DNA of 64,000 nucleotides from Larsenimonas salina (GCF_023736155.1 NZ_JAMLJJ010000003.1:124001-188000), one strand, 5' to 3'. Counted from the first letter of the stretch, positions 44,993-54,090 are shown. Program-made: numbers and translations. The notes: generated by a model not told the origin, from the letters alone.

Positions 44993-46128
44993 TTAAAAAA
45001 CTCTGGCCATTGGTACTCGGTGGATTCGCGCTCGGGCTCGACGCCTATGTCCTGGCAGGACTACTGCCGGCCATGGCCACGGAACTCGGGACGACGCAAG
45101 CCACAATCGGGATTGGTGTGGCCCTATTTACCGGCGCCTACGCCATCAGCGCCCCGGTGCTGGCCTCACTCTCTGCGCGCGTTGCAAGCAGCACGGCGCT
45201 ATTGATGGGACTTGGTATCTTCACGCTCGGCAATGCCCTCACCGCCTTTGCGCCATCGGTGTCGATACTGCTCATCGCTCGATTGATCGCAGGGGTCGGC
45301 GCAGGCCTTTATGCACCGATCGCGACCTCCTGCGCGGCCTCGATGGTCGAGCCGCACCAGCGCGGTCAGGCGCTGTCACTGGTGCTTGCGGGGCTCAGCA
45401 TCGGCACCGCGCTCGGCGTCCCGGCAGGCCTTTTGATCGAGGCCCATTTTGGCTGGCGCTGGACAATTGGGGCCATCGTGCTTCTAAGCCTGCTTGCCGC
45501 TGGGAATATATCGAGCCGCACCGCTGAGTTTCCAGCGCAATCCCTCATCGGTTGGAAAGCGCGCCTCAAGGCCTTGAATGAACCATTCATTCGCCGAACG
45601 CTCGGCGTTACGCTCTGGACCGGTATTGCCTCGCTAGGCCTTTACACGTATATCGCAGAGCTTCTTGCTGCGCGCTCGATGGCAGGCATGACCGATGGTT
45701 TCATTTGGCTGTGGGGACTTGGCGGGATGGCAGGCGCCCTTGCGATCGGCCGTCTGATCGACCGTCGACTCACGTCAGTCAAGGCAACGGCGGTCTTGCT
45801 CATTCTTCTGGGAAGTGGGTTCCTACTTGTCGGCTATGCCCCGGCCACCGCAGCGGGCATCGGCTGTTTTATCTGGGGGCTCAGCGGCTGGGCCAGCATG
45901 GCACCACAGCAACACGCGCTGGTGTCGTACTCTTCCGAGCTGGCGACGGCATCGATCGCCTGGAATTCCTCGGCCAATTACCTCGGAAGCGGTCTTGGTG
46001 CGGCCCTCGGCGCGCTGGCACTGCACAGTCATCTACTGGCCGAATGGCTTCCGAACGGTGCTTTGATTGCCGTTGCCATCGCAATGACGCTTCATCTCGT
46101 CAAGGCCAGGCGTATGCACGCAGCCTGA
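44989..46128 (+). CDS. MFS exporter controlled by the ArsR repressor
   Basis: A 379-residue 12-TM transporter of the DHA1 AraJ/YdhP type. TM1 has GGFALGLDAYVLAGLLPAMA. The motif-A loop reads SLSARVASSTALLMG and is weakly conserved, and LIARLIAGVGAGLYAPIATS is the TM4 arginine motif. Codon use and GC are slightly lower than in neighbours. Paired ArsR-AraJ-like exporters are common; the compound exported is not known. Confidence 0.88.
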   Translation: MIKKLWPLVLGGFALGLDAYVLAGLLPAMATELGTTQATIGIGVALFTGAYAISAPVLASLSARVASSTALLMGLGIFTLGNALTAFAPSVSILLIARLIAGVGAGLYAPIATSCAASMVEPHQRGQALSLVLAGLSIGTALGVPAGLLIEAHFGWRWTIGAIVLLSLLAAGNISSRTAEFPAQSLIGWKARLKALNEPFIRRTLGVTLWTGIASLGLYTYIAELLAARSMAGMTDGFIWLWGLGGMAGALAIGRLIDRRLTSVKATAVLLILLGSGFLLVGYAPATAAGIGCFIWGLSGWASMAPQQHALVSYSSELATASIAWNSSANYLGSGLGAALGALALHSHLLAEWLPNGALIAVAIAMTLHLVKARRMHAA

Positions 46129-46161
46129 AACTTCCGGGCATAGCTGCAAGCACGCGAACGT

Positions 46162-46845
46162 TCACGCCCGGCGATCCTTGAGAACCGTGCGCTGGCGAAT
46201 GCAGTCGGCTTCGTGGGGTTCATCGACCCACGGTTCGGCAATGCCCTGGGTGATCCAGTCGGCCACCGCCGGGTGGGTCAGCAAACGCTGTGCGTACATC
46301 GAGGCCGGCTCGCTCAGCGCGAGGCCATAGCCTCGAACGCGGACCGCAACGGGTGCAAACATCGCATCGACCGCCGTAAAACGCTCGCCGGCAAGCCACG
46401 GCCCGCCGAAGCGCGCGAGCCCATCGCGCCAGAGTGCCTCCAACCGCTCGATGTCCTTTTCCAACGCATGAGACAGCGTCCCGAGCTCGACGGTGAGGGC
46501 GCAGTTCATCGAGCATTCATGGCGTAGCGCCGAGAACCCCGAGTGCATTTCAGCGCTTGCACTGCGTGCCCAGGCGCGGGCGCAGCGTTCACCGGGCCAG
46601 GCGGCGGGGTGATCCTCGGCGACGTACTCGATGATCGCCAGAGAATCCCAGATGGCCGTATCGCCATCATGCAGGCACGGCACCTTGGCCGTCGGCGAAA
46701 ACGCCTCGAACGCCGTTTGCACGCCCTCACCGTCAAACGGCACCACGGTTTCCTCGAACGGCGCGTCGAGCGCCTTCATCAGCACCCACGGCCGCATGGA
46801 CCAGGACGAATAGTTCTTGTTGGCAATGAACAACCGATACGCCAC
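46162..46845 (-). CDS. Glutathione S-transferase family protein
   Basis: A 227-residue GST. NKNYSSWSMRPW holds the catalytic Ser region of the YfcF-like/zeta-like type. SPTAKVPCLHDGDTAIWDS has the cis-Pro and the Asp-Ser glutathione site, and AGERFTAVDAMFAPV is the C-terminal capping box. The substrate is unknown. It is convergent with the MFS gene 33 bp away and has no visible terminator. It is distinct from the GST at 23882. Confidence 0.9.
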   Translation of the reverse strand: MAYRLFIANKNYSSWSMRPWVLMKALDAPFEETVVPFDGEGVQTAFEAFSPTAKVPCLHDGDTAIWDSLAIIEYVAEDHPAAWPGERCARAWARSASAEMHSGFSALRHECSMNCALTVELGTLSHALEKDIERLEALWRDGLARFGGPWLAGERFTAVDAMFAPVAVRVRGYGLALSEPASMYAQRLLTHPAVADWITQGIAEPWVDEPHEADCIRQRTVLKDRRA

Positions 46846-46924
46846 AGCGACACCTCACGGGGTTAAAACGGAACACGAATTCGGCGCGAGAAGCTCGCAC
46901 ACGGCCTCATATACTTTGAAGCCA

Positions 46925-47887
46925 TCAGGCGCTCAAAAGTTCGGCAAAGCGTGCCATGTCGACGTTGCCACCGCTCAGGATGACGCCCACACGCTTGCCG
47001 GCAAGCATGTCCTTCATCTGCCGGGCGGCGGCAAACCCAAGGCAGCCGGTGGGTTCAACCACCAGCTTCATGCGCTCGGCCAGAAACGCCATGCATTCGA
47101 TCAGTTCCTCGTCCGAGGCGGTCAGGATGTCATCGACGTTGCGCTGAATGATCGGGAAGGTGATTTGCCCCAGATGCTGAGTCTGGGCCCCGTCGGCGAT
47201 GGTTCTGGGGGTGTCGATATGAACGATCTCGCCTGCACGAAACGAGCGCTGGCCGTCGTTGCCGGCCTCGGGCTCGACCCCGTAGACCGCGCACTCCGGT
47301 GAAAGCGCGCGCGCCGAAAGCGCCGAACCTGCAAGCAGACCACCGCCGCCCAGGCACACAAACAGCGCATCGAGCGGGCCTACCTCCTCGAACAGCTCCT
47401 TCGCGACCGTGCCCTGGCCGGCCACCACATCAGGGTGATCATAGGGCGGGATTAGCGTAAGGCCGTGGCGCTCGGCAAGCTCGCGCCCGATGGCTTCGCG
47501 GTCTTCGGTGTAGCGGTTATACGTCACCACATTGCCACCGTAGCCCTTGGTGGCCGCGACCTTGGCTCGGGGCGCGTCTTCGGGCATGACGATGGTGGCG
47601 GGTATGCCCTGAATCCGCGCCGACAGCGCAATCGCCTGGGCGTGGTTGCCGGAGGAAAACGCCACCACGCCGGCGCGCTTCTGCTCGGGGCTGAAGTTCG
47701 ACAACGCATTGAAGGCGCCACGAAACTTGAACGCGCCCATGCGCTGGAAGTTCTCGCACTTGAAAAAGACCTGCGCGCCGAGCGCCTCATCGACTGTGGA
47801 AGAGGTCATCACCGGCGTGCGATGAGCGTGGCCTTGGATGCGTTTCGATGCGCTCACCACATCGTCGAAAGTGGGTAGATCGGTCAT
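46925..47887 (-). CDS. Threo-3-hydroxy-L-aspartate ammonia-lyase-like PLP enzyme
   Basis: A 320-residue fold type II enzyme. The PLP lysine lies in MGAFKFRGAFNAL near residue 54. SSGNHAQ binds the substrate carboxylate, GGGGLLAGSA is the phosphate loop, and EPTGCLGFAAAR is near the end. CENFQRMGAFKFRGA and the length fit the hydroxyaspartate ammonia-lyase/serine racemase group rather than biosynthetic IlvA, which has an extra regulatory domain. It would turn hydroxyaspartate, serine or threonine into the oxo-acid and ammonia. Confidence 0.85.
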   Translation of the reverse strand: MTDLPTFDDVVSASKRIQGHAHRTPVMTSSTVDEALGAQVFFKCENFQRMGAFKFRGAFNALSNFSPEQKRAGVVAFSSGNHAQAIALSARIQGIPATIVMPEDAPRAKVAATKGYGGNVVTYNRYTEDREAIGRELAERHGLTLIPPYDHPDVVAGQGTVAKELFEEVGPLDALFVCLGGGGLLAGSALSARALSPECAVYGVEPEAGNDGQRSFRAGEIVHIDTPRTIADGAQTQHLGQITFPIIQRNVDDILTASDEELIECMAFLAERMKLVVEPTGCLGFAAARQMKDMLAGKRVGVILSGGNVDMARFAELLSA

Positions 47888-47923
47888 GAAGGGAGTCTCC
47901 GGTTGTGGGCCAAATCGAACGGG

Positions 47924-48376
47924 TCAGGACGTAATGGGGTACTCGACCCAGCCCCCGGGCTGGGGCTTACCGGTATAGTGTCGAAGAACTGCGGCCGCCG
48001 CTGGAAAGAGCGGTTCGGGCAGTGCGTCCAGCGAAAACCACCGCCAGCAGGTAAACACGTGCGGCTCGGTGACCCGGGGCTCGGCGGCGTGTTCCGGCAG
48101 GGATAGCGCAGCGCCTGCGGTGATCGAGGTGATCTCACAGTCGAGGTCCTGAAAGAGCGCAAGCATTCGAACCGAAACGTCAGCCCATATGCCGGTTTCC
48201 TCGTGAAGCTCACGACGCGCCGCCGTTTCGAAGTCTTCGCCGGGGTCGACATGGCCGCCCGGCAGGCACCAGCAGGGCGGCTCATCGGCCTTGTCGCGAT
48301 AGCCCAGAAGGATATTGCCGTCGTCGCGTGTAACGATGACACCGACCCCGACACGTGACGTGGGTTTTGAAGGCAT
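47924..48376 (-). CDS. Nudix hydrolase
   Basis: A 150-residue protein from the ATG at 48376; the frame stays open upstream but lacks family likeness. The Nudix box is complete: GGHVDPGEDFETAARREL then HEETGI (G-x5-E-x7-REUxEExGU). VGVGVIVTRDDGNILLGYRD before it and the aromatic stretch HVFTCWRWFSLD after it suggest a nucleoside diphosphate or triphosphate pyrophosphohydrolase. The exact substrate is unknown. It follows the hydroxyaspartate lyase gene's promoter side with 36 bp between, and both may share a transcript. Confidence 0.88.
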   Translation of the reverse strand: MPSKPTSRVGVGVIVTRDDGNILLGYRDKADEPPCWCLPGGHVDPGEDFETAARRELHEETGIWADVSVRMLALFQDLDCEITSITAGAALSLPEHAAEPRVTEPHVFTCWRWFSLDALPEPLFPAAAAVLRHYTGKPQPGGWVEYPITS

Positions 48377-48688
48377 GAACTCTCCCGGCCGCGATTCAAA
48401 AAAGCACGGCCCCGATACTAATCGGCGTCGGCCGGGGCGTCGAGGCGAGGCGATCACACGGGCCGAGGATGACACAAAAACACAAGTCATTACTGAGCTT
48501 GGGCACCGCTCACGTCAGAAGCTCTAAGTTTCACGGGTTACGCGGATCGGGGTTTGGTCAATAAAAAATAATGAAAACCTTATGGAAGCTTACTGGGGGA
48601 CAGCGATTAATGGACACAAGCGCCGTCCAAGCGTACCCACGCGACCCTTCGACGGCACTCGATGAATCCCCCGTTCAGGAGAGCCATC

Positions 48689-49057
48689 ATGAACCGGAGC
48701 AAGAATACGATCTTGATCCTGGCCCTTTTGGCGAGCACGGCAGCGACCGCCAACGCCGCACCGAATGAGTGCCATCACCTCGATGGTGAGCCGGGCCAGA
48801 ATGGCAAGCACGGCACCGCCGCCTGCCCGGACGGCGGCCACGGCGGTCACGGTCTACCGGGGCGAGCCGGCAAGGACGGCGCCGATGGGGCCAAGGGCGG
48901 ACGCGGCGGCAACGGGGGTGCCGGCGGCGATGGTGGCAATGGCGGACCGGGTGGGAACGGCGGCGATGGCGGCGATGGCGGCGATGGCGGCGATGGCGGC
49001 GATGGCGGCGATGGCGGCGATGGCGGCGATGGCGGACAGGGTGGCCTCGGCGGCTGA
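48689..49057 (+). CDS. Secreted collagen-like Gly-rich protein
   Basis: About 122 residues from the ATG at 48689 (AGGAGAG upstream). A signal peptide (MNRSKNTILILALLASTAAT then ANA) is followed by a region with Gly at every third position from GEPGQNGKHG through GLPGRAGKDGADGAKG, as in bacterial collagen-like proteins. The C-terminal third is eight perfect GGD triplets. Two Cys (NECHH, TAACPD) lie in the N-terminal mature part and could pair. There is no anchor, so it is probably released to the periplasm or outside. I know no function. Confidence 0.8.
   Translation: MNRSKNTILILALLASTAATANAAPNECHHLDGEPGQNGKHGTAACPDGGHGGHGLPGRAGKDGADGAKGGRGGNGGAGGDGGNGGPGGNGGDGGDGGDGGDGGDGGDGGDGGDGGQGGLGG
48962..49033 (+). 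repeat. 9-bp tandem repeat, eight perfect copies, inside the collagen-like gene
   Basis: Unit GGCGATGGC in frame, encoding Gly-Asp-Gly. Copy number changes would keep the frame and alter protein length by three residues. Confidence 0.97.
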
Positions 49058-49122
49058 CTTATTAAACCGCATCAGAGGTGGCTTCCGGGCGTTACGGCCC
49101 GGAAGCCCGGCAGAGCAGTATC

Positions 49123-50733
49123 TTAAAAGACCGCACTCAGCGCCATGAACGCCACGGCGGCCAGCACCGCTGCCGCCGGGAGCGTGATGATCCAGGCAAG
49201 CGCGATCGGGCGCATCAGCGCCCAGTTGGTCTGACGATTGACCAGCCCGATGCCGAGCACCGCACCAATCAGGATATGGGTGCTTGAGACCGGAAGCCCG
49301 AGTGTGGTGGCCAGCATCACCACGGTCGCCGCGGCAAGCTCTGCCGAAAAGCCCGAGGCCGGGTGCATCTTGGTCAGGTTATGACCAACGGTCTGGATCA
49401 CCTCCCGCCCGATGAACCAGAGCCCGGCGACCAGGGCCACGCCAAAGGTCAGCATCGCAAGCGGCGGGATGCTTGCCTCCTCGCCGATGGCCCCGGTACG
49501 CAGCACATCAAGCACGGCGGCAAACGGGCCGATGGCGTTGGCGATGTCGTTGGAGCCATGACTGAAGGCAAAGCCTGCAGCGGTGAACACCTGCATCCAG
49601 CTGAACATCAAAAAGGTCGAGCGTCCGAGCGCCTCACGCTTCAGGGTCTTGGCAAAGATGAAGCTCGCCATCCACACCACCGCCCCGACCATGCCCATGA
49701 TCAGATAGCTCCCGAGCGAATCAAGCCCGAGCGAGAGGTTCTTGAACCCCTTGAACAAGAGCATGGCGGTCAGAATGATCGAGCCAAGCGCGGCAATCGC
49801 CGGCACCCAGGTTTCAAGCGCCCGGTGGGCCTCGACGTCATCACGCTTTTGATCGATGGCGTAGAGGGTGCGGTAGTACTCCGACTCAAGGTCTTCGGCG
49901 CGAAAGTCCTGATCGCCGATTGCCTGCATGTCGCGGGCAAGCGCTTGGGTATAGGCCATCTGCTGCAGCTCGCTCAGCCGCTCGAACGCCTCGCGATGGC
50001 GCTGCTTATGCGCGCGCTTTTCCTCGCGAATCTCATCGAGACGCGCCTCGACCTGGTCGTTGTAGGCCAGAATATGGCGCTTGATCAGTGAAAAAAGCCC
50101 ATACGCCACCGCCCCACCGAGCGCCGGCGACAGCACCCAGGAAAAGGCAATCTTCCCCACCTCCGACCACTGCACCAGTGAAAGCGCCGAGCTGCCGCCG
50201 TGTTTAACAAGCCCAAGTGTGACCGAGCCACCGATGATGGCGCCGACGATGGAGTGGGTGGTGGAGACCGGATACCCCTTGCGCGAGGCAAACAGAAGCC
50301 AGAGCGCCGCGGCGATCAGCGCCGACATCATGATGAAGACGAACTCCATCGGCGTAACCGAGAGCCCATCCAGCTCGACGATGCCCCCGCGAATGGTTGA
50401 GGTCACGTCGCCGCCTGCGATTACCGCGCCGCTGACCTCGAAGATCGCCGCAACGATCAGTGCCTGATGCACGCTGAGCGTGCCGGCGCCGACGCTGGTA
50501 CCAAACGAGTTTGCGACGTCATTGCCACCGATGTTGAACGCCATGAACACGCCAAAAAGCGTCGTCACGATAAAAAGCAGGGTGTGGTGGGCCTGAATGT
50601 AGCCCGCGCCCCACATCATGAAGTAGCCGGTAAACGCGAGCAGCAGCCCAAGAAAGAACAGGCTCAATCTGGGCGACTGCCTGAGTGTCTGCGCCGTGGC
50701 ACGCCCTGACGTCTTTGTGGATTCCTCGCTCAT
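49123..50733 (-). CDS. Inorganic phosphate transporter, Pit family
   Basis: A 536-residue inner-membrane Pi symporter. The two inverted PiT signatures are [18 protein letters not shown] near residue 70 and [17 protein letters not shown] near 400. A long charged cytosolic loop (about 230-310) separates the halves. [21 protein letters not shown] and [13 protein letters not shown] are the paired substrate loops. Pit proteins move metal-phosphate with H+, or phosphate with Na+. A strong AGGGAGG ribosome site precedes the ATG at 50733. No phoU-like gene is adjacent. Confidence 0.93.
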   Translation of the reverse strand: MSEESTKTSGRATAQTLRQSPRLSLFFLGLLLAFTGYFMMWGAGYIQAHHTLLFIVTTLFGVFMAFNIGGNDVANSFGTSVGAGTLSVHQALIVAAIFEVSGAVIAGGDVTSTIRGGIVELDGLSVTPMEFVFIMMSALIAAALWLLFASRKGYPVSTTHSIVGAIIGGSVTLGLVKHGGSSALSLVQWSEVGKIAFSWVLSPALGGAVAYGLFSLIKRHILAYNDQVEARLDEIREEKRAHKQRHREAFERLSELQQMAYTQALARDMQAIGDQDFRAEDLESEYYRTLYAIDQKRDDVEAHRALETWVPAIAALGSIILTAMLLFKGFKNLSLGLDSLGSYLIMGMVGAVVWMASFIFAKTLKREALGRSTFLMFSWMQVFTAAGFAFSHGSNDIANAIGPFAAVLDVLRTGAIGEEASIPPLAMLTFGVALVAGLWFIGREVIQTVGHNLTKMHPASGFSAELAAATVVMLATTLGLPVSSTHILIGAVLGIGLVNRQTNWALMRPIALAWIITLPAAAVLAAVAFMALSAVF

Positions 50734-51029
50734 TCATGCCCCTCCCTGGATCGGTCATGTGGATCAGTCATGAGTAACGCCCACGCGCCTTGGCGGCGGT
50801 CGATGGGCGCATTCTAGGGGCGGGGGATGACAAAACGATGATTCCACTAAAGTGCAACTTCGGCGCAAATACCTACATTAACTCCGCACGATCGCTACAA
50901 ATCTTTTCTGTGCAGCTGGGATTCGTGAACTAGGTTCAATAGTAGCCCCAAGGATGCGCTCACTTAGGTGGGCTCGTTTCAAACGGCTTAAACAGGCGAT
51001 TTCATAATGTTATCAGGAAGGTAGACATC
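50734..51029. promoter_or_regulatory. Divergent promoter region, Pit gene / membrane-stress set
   Basis: 296 bp, AT-richer than its surroundings at 50820-51025. It must carry both promoters; no operator is recognised with confidence. CAGGAAGG before 51030 is the ribosome site of the downstream gene. Confidence 0.4.
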
Positions 51030-51473
51030 ATGGACGACACCAATCAGCGGTTCACTGACGAGCAACAGGGCCACGTTATTTCAGGTTCTGAGCAGGACAA
51101 GGCGCAGGCCAACCGCGAACAGGCCCGACAAAAGGCCCGTGACGCAGCAAGCCAGGCCCGCGATGAGGCCTACAAACGCGCCGATGAGCAGAAAGCCTAC
51201 GTTGCCGATCAGATCGACAATTTCTCCGAAGCCGTGCGCAGCATGGGGTCTCAGTTCAAGGAACAGAACCAGATCACGATGGCGGATTACACCTTCCGTC
51301 TGAGCGCGCGCGCCGATTCGCTGGCCGACACCCTCCGCGACAAGGACAGCCAGTCTCTGGTCCGGCAGGTTCAGGACTTTTCCAAGCGCGAGCCGGCACT
51401 TTTCATCGGTGGCATGGTCGCCGGCGGCTTTTTGCTGTCGCGGTTTCTGAAAAGCTCGAACAACCAGAACTAA
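51030..51473 (+). CDS. YqjD-like charged membrane-associated protein
   Basis: A 147-residue protein. The first 70 residues are highly charged, with Gln/Ala/Arg-rich helix (REQARQKARDAASQARDEA) that may form a coiled coil. A C-terminal hydrophobic segment, ALFIGGMVAGGFLLSRFLKS, is typical of YqjD/ElaB-like tail-anchored proteins, which bind ribosomes or membranes in stationary phase. The call rests on composition and on the neighbouring YqjE-like gene. It starts behind CAGGAAGG and ends with a hairpin terminator before the next gene. Confidence 0.75.
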   Translation: MDDTNQRFTDEQQGHVISGSEQDKAQANREQARQKARDAASQARDEAYKRADEQKAYVADQIDNFSEAVRSMGSQFKEQNQITMADYTFRLSARADSLADTLRDKDSQSLVRQVQDFSKREPALFIGGMVAGGFLLSRFLKSSNNQN

Positions 51474-51512
51474 GACGCCCCATGCGCCATGGCAGGCCAT
51501 GGGCGTTTTTTG
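51474..51512 (+). terminator. Hairpin terminator or attenuator inside the stress set
   Basis: ACGCCCCATG pairs with CATGGGCGT (one bulged C), followed by six T. It lies between the first and second genes of the set, so it may lower expression of the last two. Confidence 0.75.
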
Positions 51513-51542
51513 ACCAACTTGATCAACAGGGAGTGTGTGATC

Positions 51543-52028
51543 ATGAGTGATAACAGAACCACCGCCAATCAGGCGTCCGATCGACCCGATCAGACGTCAA
51601 ACCGCACCGACGAGCCTCAGGGCATGGTCGGCATGCTGTCGTCCTTGCTCAACGATGTGACCAAACTGGTCAGCAACGAAATCGCACTGGGCAAGGCCGA
51701 GATTCGACAAAACGTCTCAAAGGCCGGCAACGCCATCGCCTCCATGGTGGTGGCCGGTGCCGTACTTCAGGCCGGTTTTCTGGTCCTGCTGGCCGCCGCT
51801 GTTTTCGGTCTCAACCGTGTGCTCCCCCCCGAAATGACGCCGTGGCTGTCTGCACTGATCGTGGGAGGCGTCGTGGTGATCATCGGGGCCAGCATGCTCA
51901 AGAAGGCGCGCACGGCGCTGAGCAAGCAGGCCATGGCACCCGATCGCACGATCGATAACCTTCAGCGTGACCAGGAGATGGTCAAGGAACACACAGGACG
52001 TGGTCAAAGCAAGGAGCGCACCCAATGA
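51543..52028 (+). CDS. Phage holin superfamily 6 / YqjE-like membrane protein
   Basis: A 161-residue protein from the ATG at 51543. A hydrophilic N-terminus is followed by GMLSSLLNDVTKLVSNEIAL and KAEIRQNVSKAGNAI, an amphipathic helix typical of the Actino/YqjE holin-like family (PF07332). Two transmembrane helices follow (VVAGAVLQAGFLVLLAAAVF and LSALIVGGVVVIIGASML), and then a charged tail. It is not a phage lysis gene here; no phage genes surround it. Its end overlaps the next gene by 4 bp. Confidence 0.85.
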   Translation: MSDNRTTANQASDRPDQTSNRTDEPQGMVGMLSSLLNDVTKLVSNEIALGKAEIRQNVSKAGNAIASMVVAGAVLQAGFLVLLAAAVFGLNRVLPPEMTPWLSALIVGGVVVIIGASMLKKARTALSKQAMAPDRTIDNLQRDQEMVKEHTGRGQSKERTQ

Positions 52029-52972
52029 GCACTAACGAGCAGCCCAACGACCAGCAGGACACTCGGTCTCCGGAAGAGATCGAAGCGGATATCAAAAGCA
52101 CACGTTCGCACCTCGATGAAACGCTGAGCGATTTCCAGGCCCGATTTTCATCAGACAGCATGATGAACACCGCCATGGACTACGTGAAAAGCGATTCGGC
52201 CAAGGAATACTTTTCGAACCTCAGCCGTTCGATCAAGGAAAACCCGGTGCCTACCGCCATGATCGGACTCGGCATCGGCTGGTTGATCTATTCGAGCAAC
52301 AGCTCGAAATCAGGCAGCGTGCCCAACCATTTCGACGACAAGCGTCAGGCTCAGGCCCGCCACAACGCCGCCGCGACACCGCCCCAGACGCACGAGTACG
52401 ATTCAGCGCCCAGCCAGCGCGTCGGCGATGGCGCGCCGGGTGCCTACGCGTTCGGCCCGGACACCGCCGAGCCACACTCCAACCAGGATGGGCAAAGCCT
52501 TCGTGACCGCGCCAGCAGCGCCCTTGGCAGTGCAGGTGACAAGGCAAATGACGCAAGACACGGGGCGAGCGACCACATGGGCCGCCTGAAGGACAGCGCC
52601 GGGGAGCAGCTTCACAATGCCTCCAGCAAAGCGCGCGATACTGGCAACTGGCTGAGTAACCTCGCCGAGGAAAACCCCGTCTGCGCGGGCGCCCTCGGAC
52701 TTGCTGCCGGTGCCCTTTTGGGTAGCCTGATACCGAGCACTCGCACCGAGCAGAAGGCGATGGGCGATGCGCGCGACCAGGTGGTCGACAAGGCCACAGA
52801 GGCCGGCTCCGAGCAGCTTGAGCGTGCAAGCGACAAGGCAAAGGCCAAGGCCGAGGAACATACGAGCAGTGACGACGGCCATGATCAGGCATCACGTGAT
52901 GCCGAGCGAACGTCCTCGTCTGCCTCGACGCCCGGGTCTACCCCGCCGTCGGGCACCGGCTCGTTCAACTAA
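52025..52972 (+). CDS. DUF3618 protein
   Basis: A 315-residue protein with the DUF3618 opening SPEEIEADIKSTRSHLDETL near residue 15 and one transmembrane segment near residue 80 (AMIGLGIGWLIYS). A long, low-complexity, Ser/Asp/Gln-rich region and a second hydrophobic segment (AGALGLAAGALLGSLIP) near residue 230 precede a charged C-terminus. It overlaps the YqjE-like gene (ATGA). DUF3618 proteins regularly accompany YqjE-like proteins. An envelope or osmotic stress role is inferred. Confidence 0.87.
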   Translation: MSTNEQPNDQQDTRSPEEIEADIKSTRSHLDETLSDFQARFSSDSMMNTAMDYVKSDSAKEYFSNLSRSIKENPVPTAMIGLGIGWLIYSSNSSKSGSVPNHFDDKRQAQARHNAAATPPQTHEYDSAPSQRVGDGAPGAYAFGPDTAEPHSNQDGQSLRDRASSALGSAGDKANDARHGASDHMGRLKDSAGEQLHNASSKARDTGNWLSNLAEENPVCAGALGLAAGALLGSLIPSTRTEQKAMGDARDQVVDKATEAGSEQLERASDKAKAKAEEHTSSDDGHDQASRDAERTSSSASTPGSTPPSGTGSFN

Positions 52973-53018
52973 CGCTTCCTTTCGGGGAGACCGCATTTAC
53001 CGCCCCGAACGTGAAACG

Positions 53019-53049
53019 AAACGCCGTCATACATGACGGCGTTTTTTTT
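53019..53049 (+). terminator. Terminator of the membrane-stress set
   Basis: AACGCCGTCA stem, four-base loop, TGACGGCGTT and T-tract. Confidence 0.9.
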
Positions 53050-53081
53050 AATGCCGCGGATGTTTTCAACCCACCAAAGCA

Positions 53082-53600
53082 TCAGCCACGCGTCGTAATG
53101 TCCCATAGATCACAGAGCGCCCCACCGACCGGCGCGCACTCCGGCAGGGCCACAGCGCTTCTGCGCTCGAGCGCTTCGGAAAGCGCCGCCGGGTCGGGGC
53201 GTTCTACCATCCAATCGTGGCCCGGCGGATAGGCGCCCACCATTGAAAACGCCTCGCCTGAGCGGACACAGGCATGGCTGACGCCCGCCGGAAGCACCAG
53301 CACATCGCCGGTATCAAGCATTACCTCGCGCCCGGCAGGGCCGCCAAGGCGGGCCAGCGCCCAGCCTTGATACACCCCGAGCGCCTCATGGGCCGTGGTA
53401 TGAAAATGATCAAACGGATAAAGCCCATAGCGCCAGGCCGGCAGCCAGCCGTTGGCCTTGAAGTAGCGCTCGATGTGAGGAGCCAGCGAAGGTACTCCGG
53501 GGTCAAAGGCCCGGCGATAGTGAAGCACCGGAAGGGATGAGTTAGGTACGCCATGGCGCAGGTCTTCATCGAGCAGAAACGTATCCGGGAAAGGAGGCAT
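53082..53600 (-). CDS. Cupin-domain protein, YjlB-like
   Basis: A 172-residue single-domain cupin. Cupin motif 1 is HFHTTAHEALGVYQG (His-x-His and Glu metal ligands), and motif 2 is GDVLVLPAGVSHACV. Residues 20-60 (RRAFDPGVPSLAPHIERYF) match the YjlB-like group of unknown function. It is cytosolic, with no partner gene. A strong AAGGAGG site precedes the ATG at 53600. Confidence 0.88.
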   Translation of the reverse strand: MPPFPDTFLLDEDLRHGVPNSSLPVLHYRRAFDPGVPSLAPHIERYFKANGWLPAWRYGLYPFDHFHTTAHEALGVYQGWALARLGGPAGREVMLDTGDVLVLPAGVSHACVRSGEAFSMVGAYPPGHDWMVERPDPAALSEALERRSAVALPECAPVGGALCDLWDITTRG

Positions 53601-53919
53601 GGGTCAGTCTCCGTTGCATGTATCTCACTATTTGAATGTCCTTTCAGGGCGCGCGCCCCAAACGATGCTCGCCACAGGCATCAAGGCCCTGAAACCTTGA
53701 AAAATAGGCATGCCACACGCCCTATCTTGTGCGACTATTGGCCCGTTTTGATCCTGAAGGAACACCTTCGCGTTCTCACCGAACTCGACGATACAACTTT
53801 AGGCGCATAAACATGACCGCTGCGCCATCTGGCACAGCCAATCACTTACATATGAATAAAAATATCTATGCCGTTTCGGCTTTAGATCAGATCAAAATAA
53901 TGTTTGAGGGAGTTCGTTC
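53601..53919. promoter_or_regulatory. Intergenic region before the small exported peptide
   Basis: About 320 bp between divergent genes. 53805-53905 is clearly AT-richer than the window average (ATGAATAAAAATATCTATG around 53850), a likely promoter for the 52-residue peptide gene. An in-frame reading at 53729-53923 looks like chance. Nothing else is recognised. Confidence 0.4.
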
Positions 53920-54078
53920 ATGAGATCCGCATTCACAATCACCATCACTCTGGCAGTTGCTGTCGTTGTTAGTGCCGGCGCTTACGCAGGTGCGTTCAGC
54001 AATGATCAGATTCCGTCCGCCGGTCACAATCAGTTTTTCGAGCAAGGCGTCTCTTACGAGCCCAGCTTCAGCTGCTGA
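53920..54078 (+). CDS. Small exported peptide, 52 residues
   Basis: ORF from ATG 53920 to TGA 54078 with a strong GAGGGAG ribosome site 8 bases upstream. A signal peptide, MRSAFTITITLAVAVVVSAG then AYAGA, leaves a mature peptide of about 28 residues rich in Asn, Gln, Phe, Ser and Tyr and ending in FSC. A hairpin follows 13 bp after the stop. Ribosome site, signal sequence and terminator together support a real gene. I recognise no family. It could be a periplasmic or secreted peptide; the single terminal Cys could allow dimers. Confidence 0.65.
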   Translation: MRSAFTITITLAVAVVVSAGAYAGAFSNDQIPSAGHNQFFEQGVSYEPSFSC

Positions 54079-54090
54079 CTGTCCGTGTTA

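Noticed and set aside
51543-52028. Phage holin as a sign of prophage
   Set aside because: The family name is historical; neighbours are stress-type membrane proteins and no phage gene is in the window.
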